From NCBI RefSeq assembly GCF_003086775.1, contig NZ_CP026001.1:1142407-1206406 (forward strand): a stretch of DNA of 64,000 nucleotides. The letters are read 5' to 3'. Position 1 is the first letter of the stretch. Each line of letters begins with the position of its first letter. The notes under the pieces were generated by a model that saw nothing but the letters and a program-made list of their open reading frames with translations, did not search any database and had not been told where the DNA came from. The position numbers and the translations under genes were made by a program. Below are positions 28,589 to 37,209 of this stretch, in pieces. The DNA is from Stenotrophomonas sp. ZAC14D1_NAIMI4_1. Lineage in GTDB: Bacteria; Pseudomonadota; Gammaproteobacteria; Xanthomonadales; Xanthomonadaceae.

Positions 28589-28820
28589 CAGCGACGCGAT
28601 CCGCTTTTGCTTTTCTTTTTCTTTTCCGTGGCTGGACGCGCACGGAAATTGTCCGTGGCCGGGCGGATGGGTTGCGCAGGGGCGTGAGCCGCATGGATGC
28701 GGCGACCGAGCTTACAGGGACGTACTTGCAGCGTCCCCTGCGCAGCCCATCCGCCCGGCCAGACATCAGTGATCCCAACGCACCACGCTTCAAGCCACGA
28801 GGGGCTCAGCCGTTCGCTGC
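28589..28820. repeat. Long-hairpin dispersed repeat module (copy 5)
   Basis: Same block order as 457-690: GAGCGCAGCGACGCGATCC, a pyrimidine tract, GTGGCTGGACGC, then arms 28657-28682 and 28735-28760 (26 bases, one mismatch), an inner GCCGCATGGATGCGGC palindrome, and a CACGAGGGGCTCAGCCGTTC end. The last part overlaps the stop codon and final codons of murU. The GCATGGATGC interior matches the reverse complement of bases 1-50. Confidence 0.75.
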
Positions 28821-29516
28821 CAACTCCGCGTCCAGCGCACGCAGCCGATCCACCGTCCCGACATCGGTCCAGCGCCCGCGATGGTGCTGCCCGGTCATCA
28901 ACCCCTGCGCCATGAAATGCTTCTGCAGCGGCACCACCGAGAACTTCGGCGGGACCCGCTCGCTGCCCGGCGCATCGCCGATCACTGCGCGCCAGTCCGC
29001 CACGATCGACGGGCGGTACACGCCGATGCCGGCATAGGTCAGGCATGGGCCCGCGCGGTCGTGGTGCAGCAGGCCCTGCGCATCCAGGCGGTAATCGCCC
29101 TCCGGGTGCTGCGCCGGGTTGTCCACCAGTACCAGGTGTGCCTGGCCCTGCGGCTCGCGGGGCAGGGTGGCGAAATCGAAATCGGTCCAGATATCGCCGT
29201 TGACCACCAGGAACGGCGCATCGCCCAGCCGCGGCAGCGCGTTGAGGATGCCGCCGCCGGTTTCCAGCGGCGTCTCGCCTTCGTGCACGAAGTGCAGCTG
29301 CAGGCCCCAGTGGCTGCCATCGCCCAGCGTGGCCGGGAACTGCTCGGCCAGCCATGCGGTGTTGATGACCACCTCGCGCACGCCCAGTGCGGCCAGCCGC
29401 TCCAGGTGCCAGGCGAGCAGCGGCTTGCCGGCCACCGCCAACAACGGCTTGGGCGTGTGCAGGGTCAGCGGGCGCATGCGCTCGCCCAGGCCGGCGGCGA
29501 AGATCAGGGCTTTCAT
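28806..29516 (-). CDS. murU: N-acetylmuramate 1-phosphate uridylyltransferase MurU
   Basis: A 236-residue nucleotidyltransferase. FAAGLGERMRPLTLHTPKPL at residues 5-24 is the NTP-binding loop, LETGGGILNAL and VNGDIWTDFDF the sugar-phosphate and metal sites. Adjacent amgK supports MurU over a generic sugar nucleotidylyltransferase. Together they recycle MurNAc to UDP-MurNAc without MurA, the pathway known from Pseudomonas. It overlaps amgK by one base (TGATG). Confidence 0.93.
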   Translation of the reverse strand: MKALIFAAGLGERMRPLTLHTPKPLLAVAGKPLLAWHLERLAALGVREVVINTAWLAEQFPATLGDGSHWGLQLHFVHEGETPLETGGGILNALPRLGDAPFLVVNGDIWTDFDFATLPREPQGQAHLVLVDNPAQHPEGDYRLDAQGLLHHDRAGPCLTYAGIGVYRPSIVADWRAVIGDAPGSERVPPKFSVVPLQKHFMAQGLMTGQHHRGRWTDVGTVDRLRALDAELAANG

Positions 29517-30541
29517 CAGCGCACCACGCGCATCGGTGCGGCCAGTTCGGCCAGGGCCGGCTTGATGCGCATGTCCAGCAGCTGCTGCAGCGTGGCCAGT
29601 TCGGGGTAGCGCGGCAGCACTTCGTCCAGGTAGCCGATGAAGCGCGGCACGTCGTCCAGGTAGTGGCCCTTGTTGTCGCGGTAACGCAGGCGGCTGAAGA
29701 TGCCCAGGCACTTCAGGTGGCGCTGGATGCCCATCCAGTCGGCGTCGCGCAGGAAGGTCGCGCGGTCAGGCACCGGCAGGCCAGCGTCGAGCGCGCGCTG
29801 GTGGTACTGCGCCAGCCATGCGTCCACGCGCGGCAGCGGCCAGCTCAGGAACGCGTCCTTGAACAGGCTCACCGCGTCGTAGGCGATCGGGCCACGCACC
29901 AGGTCCTGGAAATCGAGGATGGCCGGACCATCGTCGACCGGCATCAGGTTGCGCGGCATGTAATCGCGATGGGTCATCAACTGGGCCTGGCCCAGCGCGT
30001 TGTCCATCAGCAGGCGCTGCGCCTGCTGCAGGCCTTCGGCCTCGGCGGCGTCCAGGGTGATGCCCAGGTGGCGCTGCAGGAACCATTCGTCGAACAGGCC
30101 GGCGTCGCGCTGCAGCAGGGCTTCGCCAAAGCGGCCGAAATCATCGGGCACCGGGATCGCCTGCAGGCGCAGCAGCTGGTCGATGGCGCGGCCGAACCAG
30201 GCATCGGCATTGCGTTCGTCCAGCACCTTGGCCAGGGTCGGGCCACCGAGGTCCTCCAGCAACAGGAAACCGGCGTCGAGATCCTGGGCGAGCAGGGCGG
30301 GCACGCGCAGGCCGTGGTCGTGCAGCAGGCCGCGCATGCGCAACCATGGCTGCGGATCTTCCAGGCCGGGCGGGGCATCCATCACGATGTGGCTGCCGCC
30401 ACGGCTGGTGGTACGCCAATAGCTGCGCAGGCCGGCGTCGACCGAAGCGCGCTCGACCACCGTGTTGGCGTCGTCCAGCTGGGTGCGGGCCCACTGCAGG
30501 CGCTGCGCGCTGCGCTGGGGATCGGAGGCGGGTTCGGTCAT
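29516..30541 (-). CDS. amgK: N-acetylmuramate/N-acetylglucosamine kinase AmgK
   Basis: A 341-residue APH-fold sugar kinase. The Brenner-type catalytic loop is MTHRDYMPRNLMP, about residue 193-205, and ILDFQDLVRGPIAYD carries the metal-binding Asp. It phosphorylates anomeric MurNAc during cell-wall recycling, supplying MurU. Its immediate neighbour upstream is glsB-like, 61 bases away. Family members also resemble aminoglycoside phosphotransferases, but the murU pairing settles the assignment. Confidence 0.92.
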   Translation of the reverse strand: MTEPASDPQRSAQRLQWARTQLDDANTVVERASVDAGLRSYWRTTSRGGSHIVMDAPPGLEDPQPWLRMRGLLHDHGLRVPALLAQDLDAGFLLLEDLGGPTLAKVLDERNADAWFGRAIDQLLRLQAIPVPDDFGRFGEALLQRDAGLFDEWFLQRHLGITLDAAEAEGLQQAQRLLMDNALGQAQLMTHRDYMPRNLMPVDDGPAILDFQDLVRGPIAYDAVSLFKDAFLSWPLPRVDAWLAQYHQRALDAGLPVPDRATFLRDADWMGIQRHLKCLGIFSRLRYRDNKGHYLDDVPRFIGYLDEVLPRYPELATLQQLLDMRIKPALAELAAPMRVVR

Positions 30542-30601
30542 GCAGGCAGTTCCGGGCGCGACAGGCGCGCCACGCTCAGGAGTAAAGAGGAAATACGAAG
30601 A

Positions 30602-30877
30602 TCAGCGGCGTGGGGTGAACAGCCGCATCAGCGCCAGCACGGCCACCGCGCCGACCACGGCGCCGAGGAAACCGGCCGGCTCGCCGGGCGAATACCAGCC
30701 CATGTACTGGCCGAACCAGCCGGCCACCAATGCGCCGACGATGCCGAGCACGATGGTCAGCAGGCAGCCCATGCGGTTGTTGCCGGGCATGAAGAAACGC
30801 CCGAGCAGGCCGACGAAGAAACCGACCAGCAGGATGTACAGCCAGCTGCTGCTGCCGAACAGACCATTCATGTGCAT
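30602..30877 (-). CDS. GlsB/YeaQ/YmgE family membrane protein
   Basis: A 91-residue protein with three hydrophobic segments at about 10-28, 37-56 and 65-85 and the glycine-rich FFVGLLGRFFMPG and IVGALVAGWFGQYMG blocks of the transglycosylase-associated (YeaQ) family. Such proteins are stress-induced inner-membrane proteins of unknown mechanism. Start could be the ATG at 30871, two codons further in. Confidence 0.88.
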   Translation of the reverse strand: MHMNGLFGSSSWLYILLVGFFVGLLGRFFMPGNNRMGCLLTIVLGIVGALVAGWFGQYMGWYSPGEPAGFLGAVVGAVAVLALMRLFTPRR

Positions 30878-30939
30878 GCGTTCCGCTTGGGGTGGACGCA
30901 GCCTAGCAAGGCCAGGCTGCGTCCGTCACGGGTGTGCGA

Positions 30940-32433
30940 TCAGCAGCAGCCGTGGTCGCCGTGGCGGGTGCCGCTGTCGGCTGCCACCGGCGAGCCGCTG
31001 GTCTCGCCGCGCAGGCTGGCGGCGTAGTGCTCGCTGATGACCTTGGACACGCAGGCGGTGACCTTCTTGCCCATCGGGATGTGCAGGAATTCGTTCGGGC
31101 CGTGCGCGTTGGAGTGCGGGCCGAGCACGCCGGTGATCATGAACTGCGCGCCCGGGAACTTCTCGCCCAGCATGCCCATGAACGGGATCGAGCCGCCTTC
31201 GCCCATGTACATCGCCGGCTTGCCGAAGAAGGCCTGGCTGGCGTCGTCGATGGCCTGGGTCAGCCACGGCGCCATGGCCGGGGCGTTCCAGCCGGTGGAG
31301 GCCTTTTCCAGGTCCAGGGTGACCTGGGCGCCGTTCGGCGGATCGCGCAGCAGCGCTTCCTTCAGCAGTTCGCCGCAGGTCTTGCCGTCGGCGGTCGGCG
31401 GCAGGCGCAGCGACAGCTTCACCGAGGTCTGCGGGCGCAGCACGTTGCCGGCCGATTCCAGCGGCGGCATGCCACCCACGCCGGTGACCGACAGCGCCGG
31501 GCGCCAGGTGCGGTTGAGCACCAGCTCGGTCAGGTCCTCGTTCATCGGGCGCAGGCCGTCGACCATCGGGAACTTCTCGAAGATCTCGGTATCGACCACT
31601 TCGGCGGCACGCTTGGCCTGGGCCAGGCGCTCGGCCGGGATCTCCACGTTCATGCCGTCGATCAGGATGCGGCCGGTGTCCTGGTCCTCGATGCGCGACA
31701 GGATCTGGCGCAGCAGGCGGAAGCTGGACGGGATGACGCCGGAGGCATCGCCGGAATGCACGCCTTCGTTGAGCACCTTGACGGTGAAGTTGCCGCCGGT
31801 CAGGCCGCGCAGCGAGGTGGTGCACCACAGTTGGTCGTAGTTGGCGCAGCCCGAATCCAGGCAGACCACCAGCGACGGCTTGCCGATGCGGTCGGCCAGG
31901 TGGTCGACGTAGGCGGGCAGGTCGTAGCTGCCGGATTCTTCACAGGCTTCGATCAGCACCACGCAGCGGGCGTGCGGCAGGCCCTGGGCCTGCAGGGCCA
32001 GCACCGCCGCCAGCGAACCGAAGATGGCGTAACCGTCGTCGGCGCCACCGCGGCCATACAGCTTGTCGCCGCGCAGGACCGGGATCCACGGGCCCAGATC
32101 CTCGTCCCAGCCGGTCATTTCCGGCTGCTTGTCCAGGTGCCCGTAAAGCAGGATGGTGTCGTCGCCGGTCTCGGCGCCGGTGGCCGGAATTTCCAGGAAA
32201 ATCAGCGGCGTGCGGCCTTCCAGGCGGACCACCTCGACCTTCAGGCCGGGCAGTTCCTGGGCCTTGGCCCAGTTTTCCATCAGGGTGACCGCCTGTTCCA
32301 TGTAGCCGTTCTGCACCCAGTTGGCGTCGAACATCGGCGACTTGTTGGGGATGCGGATGTAGTCGACCAACTGCGGGACGATCTCGCTGTCCCACTTGTC
32401 ATTGACGAATTGGCCGAGCTTGGCGCTGTCCAT
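30940..32433 (-). CDS. M20 family metallopeptidase
   Basis: A 497-residue CNDP-like dipeptidase. The first metal His-x-Asp is in ILLYGHLDKQPE, the bridging Asp in GRGGADDGYA and the catalytic Glu pair in IEACEESGSYD; a SVKLSLRLPP-type dimerisation region and GEGGSIPFMG follow. I choose the ATG at 32433 because GGAG lies 6 bases upstream; an ATG six codons earlier has no ribosome site. The C-terminus ends in a GTRHGDHGCC tail, unusual for the family. Substrate is probably small peptides. Confidence 0.93.
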   Translation of the reverse strand: MDSAKLGQFVNDKWDSEIVPQLVDYIRIPNKSPMFDANWVQNGYMEQAVTLMENWAKAQELPGLKVEVVRLEGRTPLIFLEIPATGAETGDDTILLYGHLDKQPEMTGWDEDLGPWIPVLRGDKLYGRGGADDGYAIFGSLAAVLALQAQGLPHARCVVLIEACEESGSYDLPAYVDHLADRIGKPSLVVCLDSGCANYDQLWCTTSLRGLTGGNFTVKVLNEGVHSGDASGVIPSSFRLLRQILSRIEDQDTGRILIDGMNVEIPAERLAQAKRAAEVVDTEIFEKFPMVDGLRPMNEDLTELVLNRTWRPALSVTGVGGMPPLESAGNVLRPQTSVKLSLRLPPTADGKTCGELLKEALLRDPPNGAQVTLDLEKASTGWNAPAMAPWLTQAIDDASQAFFGKPAMYMGEGGSIPFMGMLGEKFPGAQFMITGVLGPHSNAHGPNEFLHIPMGKKVTACVSKVISEHYAASLRGETSGSPVAADSGTRHGDHGCC

Positions 32434-32488
32434 CTGAAACTCCGGTTGCATGGGCGTGTGATGCGGCCATTCTACGCCTGTGCCGGGG

Positions 32489-32504
32489 GTAGGGTTTTTC
32501 CTAC
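32489..32504. promoter_or_regulatory. GTAGG-N6-CCTAC inverted repeat
   Basis: GTAGGGTTTTTCCTAC stands 147 bases before the comEA-like start and 56 bases before the M20 peptidase start, in a divergent gap. It could be an operator or a GTAG-related remnant. The T-run loop is unlike other SMAG elements. Confidence 0.35.
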
Positions 32505-32635
32505 AGCACGTCGGGTATTTGGCTGGCTTTTAGAAATCCCGGAAACCGATAGTCTGTGTGCATGTGGTGACGGACACTGTTTCGACCGACGGGATTGCCG
32601 GTCGAGACGGCCAGAACCACAAGGAGATACACGTC

Positions 32636-32962
32636 GTGCCTTGGTCAGTCGTGTTCAGGGTGTTGGTAATGGGGATGTGGATGGTGGGGGCGCAAGCCGC
32701 CGAGCCGATCGACATCAACCGGGCCGATGCCCACGCGCTGCAGCAGGGATTGACGATGGTCGGGGCCGTAAAGGCAGCGGCAATCGTCGAGCACCGGCGC
32801 AGACACGGCCCATTTCATCGCGTCGAGGACCTGACGCAGGTGAAGGGGATAGGGACAGCAATCGTCGAACGGAATCGACAGCGGATCACCGTCGGCAACA
32901 CGATGTTGCCAGCGGATCCGGTACCCGGATCGGTACCGGTGCGCTCCGTACCCAGGCGTTGA
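32636..32962 (+). CDS. ComEA-like helix-hairpin-helix protein, secreted
   Basis: A 108-residue protein. I start at GTG 32636 because AAGGAG lies 9 bases upstream and the resulting N-terminus is a signal peptide (VVFRVLVMGMWMVGAQA, cleaved before AEP). The mature part begins IDINRADAHALQQG and has two HhH motifs, MVGAVKAAAIVEHRR and VKGIGTAIVERNR. ComEA-type proteins bind and pull DNA into the periplasm during natural transformation. The short C-terminal tail is Pro/Val/Arg-rich. Divergent from the M20 peptidase gene. Confidence 0.87.
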   Translation: MPWSVVFRVLVMGMWMVGAQAAEPIDINRADAHALQQGLTMVGAVKAAAIVEHRRRHGPFHRVEDLTQVKGIGTAIVERNRQRITVGNTMLPADPVPGSVPVRSVPRR

Positions 32963-33316
32963 CAGCAGGATCGTCGGGACCGGCAGGAGGCTGGTTCATC
33001 GGACACGGACAGGAAGGACGTGCCCACCGACCGTCGCAGGGATGCGGCACCAATCACCAGGATGGTGGCATCACAGACCTGTGGAAGGGGCTGAGATACA
33101 AGCAGGACGAACGCGGCCGCGTGCAGGATGCAACGCCGCCCCCACAGCGCAGGATGCGAGGGGGTGGCAGCAGGCCGACAAGGACGTAACGAGTGCCCGG
33201 TACGACACATGGCTGTGTCGCCGGGCATTTCGCTTTCTGGCGCGGGCACGTTCTGGCACGGCGCTGCGCCGCCAATGGTGTAGGTTGAAGGTTCCCCACG
33301 GATTGGAACCTGCTGG
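32963..33316. other. Intergenic stretch, no gene recognised
   Basis: A 354-base stretch between the ComEA-like gene and the first L,D-transpeptidase. No reading frame with a plausible start or family motif was found on either strand. It contains one terminator-like hairpin (33194-33227) and otherwise has no SMAG or long-hairpin element, unlike most gaps of this size here. Confidence 0.6.
33194..33230 (+). terminator. Possible terminator hairpin
   Basis: TGCCCGG-TA-CGACACA pairs with TGTGTCG-CCGGGCA across a TGGC loop, with TA bulged. The T-run that follows is short (TTTCG), so termination is only possible, not sure. Confidence 0.45.
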
Positions 33317-34387
33317 ATGCGCCTGCCCCGTCTGCCCCTGATGCTCGCACTTGCCCTGGCCCTGCCGTTGGCGGCCCAGGCCGCCACGCCCGCCACCACC
33401 GCCGCTACCGCCGCTACCGCTGAGGTACGTGGCCCAACCGATCTGAAGCCCGGTGAGTACCTGTGGCATCCGGAAGTGTCGCCGGCCGGCCCGATCGTGC
33501 TGGTGGTCAGCCTGGATGAGCAGCGCGCCTACGTGTACCGCAACGGCATCGCCATCGGCCTGAGCACGATCAGTTCGGGCAAGGCCGGGCATGAAACACC
33601 CACGGGCGTGTTCACGATCCTGCAGAAAGACAAGGACCACAAATCCAACCTCTACAACAGCGCACCGATGCCCTACATGCAGCGGCTGACCTGGGATGGC
33701 ATTGCCCTGCATGGCGGCAGCCTGCCCGGGCACCCGGCCTCGCACGGCTGCGTGCGCCTGCCGCAGGCGTTCGCGCAGAAGCTGTTCAGCGCAACCCAGC
33801 GCGGCGACACAGTCGTGGTGGCCGACGCCAAGAGTGCGCCGATGACCCTGGCCTACCCGGCGGTGCTGGCACCGGTGAACGCGCGTGGCCAGGCCCTGCC
33901 GGAAACCGAAGGCGCCAGCCCGGCCAAGGCCTGGTGGGACGATGCGGTCGCCCCCAGCGGCCAGGTCGGCATCCTGGTCAGCCTGCACGACCAGCGCCTG
34001 TACGTGCTGCGCGATGGCGTGATGATCGGCGAATCGCCGCTGCGGGCCGATGCGCTGCCGGCGTTCCAGGGCACCACGTTGTTCGTGATGGGGCAGGGCT
34101 TCAGCGATACGCCCAGCCCGCTGGACACGCAGCAGCGCCTGCACCAGTGGACCGCCTACCCGCTGCTGGGCCAGGACCGCGCGCAGGCCACCCCGGACCT
34201 GCTGGCCACGCCGTCGTTGCCGATGGCGCTGCCGGCCGATTTCGCCCGCCAGCTGTACCAGGTGCTGGTGCCGGGCACGACCCTGCTGGTCACCTCGCTG
34301 CCGGCGGTGCGCCCAAGCGCGGCTGAATCGGGATTGCAGCCGGTCTTGGAATCCGAACCCGCCACGCCCACGTCGAAAAAGTCCTGA
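33317..34387 (+). CDS. L,D-transpeptidase (YkuD family), secreted
   Basis: A 356-residue periplasmic protein with a signal peptide ending at about AQA (residue 22). The YkuD domain lies at about 50-180; its catalytic motif HGGSLPGHPASHGCVRLP at about 133-150 has the nucleophilic Cys and the conserved His. A second region (about 215-290) repeats part of the fold (VGILVSLHDQRLYVLRDGV against LVVSLDEQRAYVYRNGI), suggesting an internal duplicate without its own Cys. L,D-transpeptidases make 3-3 peptidoglycan links or anchor proteins. It stands 17 bases before a second transpeptidase. Confidence 0.92.
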   Translation: MRLPRLPLMLALALALPLAAQAATPATTAATAATAEVRGPTDLKPGEYLWHPEVSPAGPIVLVVSLDEQRAYVYRNGIAIGLSTISSGKAGHETPTGVFTILQKDKDHKSNLYNSAPMPYMQRLTWDGIALHGGSLPGHPASHGCVRLPQAFAQKLFSATQRGDTVVVADAKSAPMTLAYPAVLAPVNARGQALPETEGASPAKAWWDDAVAPSGQVGILVSLHDQRLYVLRDGVMIGESPLRADALPAFQGTTLFVMGQGFSDTPSPLDTQQRLHQWTAYPLLGQDRAQATPDLLATPSLPMALPADFARQLYQVLVPGTTLLVTSLPAVRPSAAESGLQPVLESEPATPTSKKS

Positions 34388-34404
34388 GTGAATACCGTGT
34401 GCCC

Positions 34405-35130
34405 ATGATTGCTTCACGCACGCGCTGGCAGGCCGCCTGCGGCCTGCTCGCGCTGGTCGCCGCCGGCAGCGCTGTCGCCGCGGCGCCGCCCGCCACCGCA
34501 AGCACCGACGACCTGACCGCGCTGCTGGCGCGCACGGCACCCAATGCCGACCGCCACGTATTGAAGCTGGCGGCCACGGCGTTGCGCTGCGCCCTGCAGC
34601 GTCCGGAACTGGGCATCAAGGCCGAGCGGCTGGGCGTCATCGATTACTCGCGGCCGTCCACCGAGCAGCGCCTGTGGGTGTTCGACCTGGCGCGGCAGCG
34701 GCTGCTGTTCGAGGAATGGGTGGCGCACGGCCGCAACAGTGGCGGCAACCGCACCGAGCACTTCTCCAACCGCGATGGCAGTTTCATGTCCAGCATCGGT
34801 GCCTTCACTGCGCAGGAAACCTACATGGGCGGCAACGGTTATTCGCTGCGGCTGGACGGGCTGGAGCCGGGCTTCAACGACAAGGCACGTGACCGCGCGA
34901 TCGTCATCCACGGTGCGCCCTATGTGAACCCGACGATGGCCCGCCTGCAGGGCCGGCTGGGCCGCAGCCTGGGCTGCCCGGCGGTACGCCTGTCGGTGTC
35001 GCGGCCGCTGATCGATTCGCTGCGTGGCGGCACCCTGGTGTTCGCCTACTATCCCGACCCGCAATGGCTGCAGCATTCGCAGCTGCTGTCGCCGCAGTGT
35101 GGCGAAGCGGGCGGTGTTGCTGCGCGGTGA
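34405..35130 (+). CDS. Murein L,D-transpeptidase catalytic domain protein
   Basis: A 241-residue secreted protein of the other L,D-transpeptidase group (DUF/YkuD-2). Signal peptide ends near AVAAA (residue 25). LWVFDLARQRLLFEEWVAHG marks the domain start; the active region is VIHGAPYVN with GRSLGCPAVRLS, containing the His and Cys. A GTG two codons upstream is an alternative start. It follows the first transpeptidase closely, so the pair are probably cotranscribed despite low similarity to each other. Confidence 0.9.
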   Translation: MIASRTRWQAACGLLALVAAGSAVAAAPPATASTDDLTALLARTAPNADRHVLKLAATALRCALQRPELGIKAERLGVIDYSRPSTEQRLWVFDLARQRLLFEEWVAHGRNSGGNRTEHFSNRDGSFMSSIGAFTAQETYMGGNGYSLRLDGLEPGFNDKARDRAIVIHGAPYVNPTMARLQGRLGRSLGCPAVRLSVSRPLIDSLRGGTLVFAYYPDPQWLQHSQLLSPQCGEAGGVAAR

Positions 35131-35164
35131 TGCGCGATCGCGCGCGGCATGATGCAATGCGCGC

Positions 35165-35770
35165 ATGGACATAGATGCTCTGCTGCGCACCCCGAGCCAG
35201 GTGATCTCCAGCCTGGACTACCGCCGCGAACGCTGGCGCAACGGCCTGGGCTGGACCCGCGAGATCCTGCGCCTGCCCGCGCAGGGTGATGACTGGGCGC
35301 TGCGCCTGTCGGTGGCCGAGATCGAGCAGGACGCCGCGTTTTCGGCGTTCCCCGGCGTGGAGCGCGAGCTGGTGTTGCTGCAGGGCAATGGCGTGCGCCT
35401 GCGTTTTGCCGATGGCCGCGTGGCCGAGGTGCTGCCACCGCACGGGCGCGTGCGCTTTGCTGGCGAAGAAGCGCTTGACGGCGAGCTGGTCGATGGCACC
35501 ACCCACGATTTCAACCTGATGTGGAAGCGCGGGCTGTTGCAGGCCGAGCTGCTGCACCGGCCGCTGGTGGGGTCGATGTTCTTCTTCTGCGAACCGGGCG
35601 TGGCCTGGGCGCTGTACCTGCTGGCCGGGCATGCGGAATTCGGCGCGGACAGCGGGTTGCCACCGATGCAGGCCGGCGATACCGCGTGGTTGGGTGCCGG
35701 TGAAAGGCAACGGCATGCATTGCAGGGCGGCGGCGAGTTGTTGGCGATACGGGTAACGCGCGCCGGGTAG
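35165..35770 (+). CDS. hutD: HutD/Ves family protein
   Basis: A 201-residue cupin-like protein. DYRRERWRNGLGWTREIL at about 18-35, VAEIEQDAAFSAFPGVERE and DFNLMWKRG are HutD marks. HutD is linked to histidine use in Pseudomonas, but no other hut gene is here. The last 21 codons, from position 35704, are the founding copy of a tandem array, and the TAG stop is part of the GTAG head of a palindrome. The gene itself looks complete. Confidence 0.9.
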   Translation: MDIDALLRTPSQVISSLDYRRERWRNGLGWTREILRLPAQGDDWALRLSVAEIEQDAAFSAFPGVERELVLLQGNGVRLRFADGRVAEVLPPHGRVRFAGEEALDGELVDGTTHDFNLMWKRGLLQAELLHRPLVGSMFFFCEPGVAWALYLLAGHAEFGADSGLPPMQAGDTAWLGAGERQRHALQGGGELLAIRVTRAG

Positions 35771-37178
35771 CGCCGGGCGATCCCCGGCGTCGTGGGGTGT
35801 CATGGGGCGTCATCCACGCATGGCGTGGATCTACTGGGCAACGAGCATCGCAGTAGATCCACGCCATGCGTGGATAAGGCAACGGCATGCATTGCAGGGC
35901 GGCGGCGAGTTGTTGGCGATACGGGTAACGCGCGCCGGGTAGCGCCGGGCCATGCCCGGCGTGGTGGGGTGTCATGGGGCGTCATCCACGCATGGCGTGG
36001 ATCTACTGGGCAACGAGCATTGCAGTAGATCCACGCCATGCGTGGATAAGGCAACGCCACGCGGTGCAGGGCGGCGGTGAGTTGTTGGCGATACGGGTAA
36101 CGCGCGCCGGGTAGCGCCGGGCGATCCCCGGCGTCGTGGGGTGTCATGGGGCGTCATCCACGCATGGCGTGGATCTACTGGGCAACGAGCAGCGCAGTAG
36201 ATCCACGCCATGCGTGGATAAGGCAACGGCATGCATTGCAGGGCGGCGGTGAGTTGTTGGCGATACGGGTAACGCGCGCCGGGTAGCGCCGGGCGATCCT
36301 TGGCATCGTGGGGCGCCATGGGGCGTCATCCACGCATGGCGTGGATCTACTGGGCAACGAGCATCGCAGTAGATCCACGCCATGCGTGGATAAGGCAACG
36401 CCACGCGGTGCAGGGCGGCGGCGAGTTGTTGGCGATACGGGTAACGCGCGCCGGGTAGCGCCGGGCGATCCCCGGCGTCGTGGGGTGTCATGGGGCGTCA
36501 TCCACGCATGGCGTGGATCTACTGGGCAACGAGCATCGCAGTAGATCCACGCCATGCGTGGATAAGGCAACGGCATGCATTGCAGGGCGGCGGCGAGTTG
36601 TTGGCGATACGGGTAACGCGCGCCGGGTAGCGCCGGGCCATGCCCGGCGTGGTGGGGTGTCATGGGGCGTCATCCACGCATGGCGTGGATCTACTGGGCA
36701 ACGAGCATTGCAGTAGATCCACGCCATGCGTGGATAAGGCAACGCCACGCGGTGCAGGGCGGCGGTGAGTTGTTGGCGATACGGGTAACGCGCGCCGGGT
36801 AGCGCCGGGCGATCCCCGGCGTCGTGGGGTGTCATGGGGCGTCATCCACGCATGGCGTGGATCTACTGGGCAACGAGCAGCGCAGTAGATCCACGCCATG
36901 CGTGGATAAGGCAACGGCATGCATTGCAGGGCGGCGGTGAGTTGTTGGCGATACGGGTAACGCGCGCCGGGTAGCGCCGGGCGATCCTTGGCATCGTGGG
37001 GCGCCATGGGGCGTCATCCACGCATGGCGTGGATCTACTGGGCAACGAGCATCGCAGTAGATCCACGCCATGCGTGGATAAGGCAACGCCACGCGGTGCA
37101 GGGCGGCGGTGAGTTGTTGGCGATACGGGTAACGACGCCCGGGTAGCGCCGGGCGATCCCCGGCGTCGTGGGGCGTCG
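35704..37178 (+). repeat. 172-bp tandem array seeded by the hutD 3' end
   Basis: Copies start at 35704, 35876, 36048, 36220, 36392, 36564, 36736, 36908 and a partial ninth at 37080, each exactly 172 bases apart. Every unit carries about 67 bases equal to the 3' end of hutD, a GTAGCGCCGGGCGATCCCCG-type palindrome, and an inverted pair of GTAGATCCACGCCATGCGTG elements 19 bases apart. Point variants repeat with a 4-unit (688-base) period, so four units were duplicated once more as a block. Short frames read from the minus strand repeat with the array and are not genes. Confidence 0.97.
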
Positions 37179-37180
37179 CC

Positions 37181-37204
37181 AGCCGAGCATGGGCTCGGCT
37201 CTAC
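37181..37204 (-). repeat. SMAG element, AGCCGAGC subtype
   Basis: Minus-strand GTAG then AGCCGAGCCCATGCTCGGCT. It borders the 172-bp array on the right and ends 6 bases before the flavoreductase stop. Confidence 0.8.
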
Positions 37205-37209
37205 AATGG

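Noticed and set aside
30934..33189. Plus-strand frame of 751 codons
   Set aside because: Antisense to the M20 peptidase and running on through the ComEA-like gene in the wrong frame; composition is that of a shadow frame.
35792..37092. Six to eight repeated small frames of about 80-115 residues
   Set aside because: They repeat at exactly 172 bases and come from the hutD-derived tandem array.
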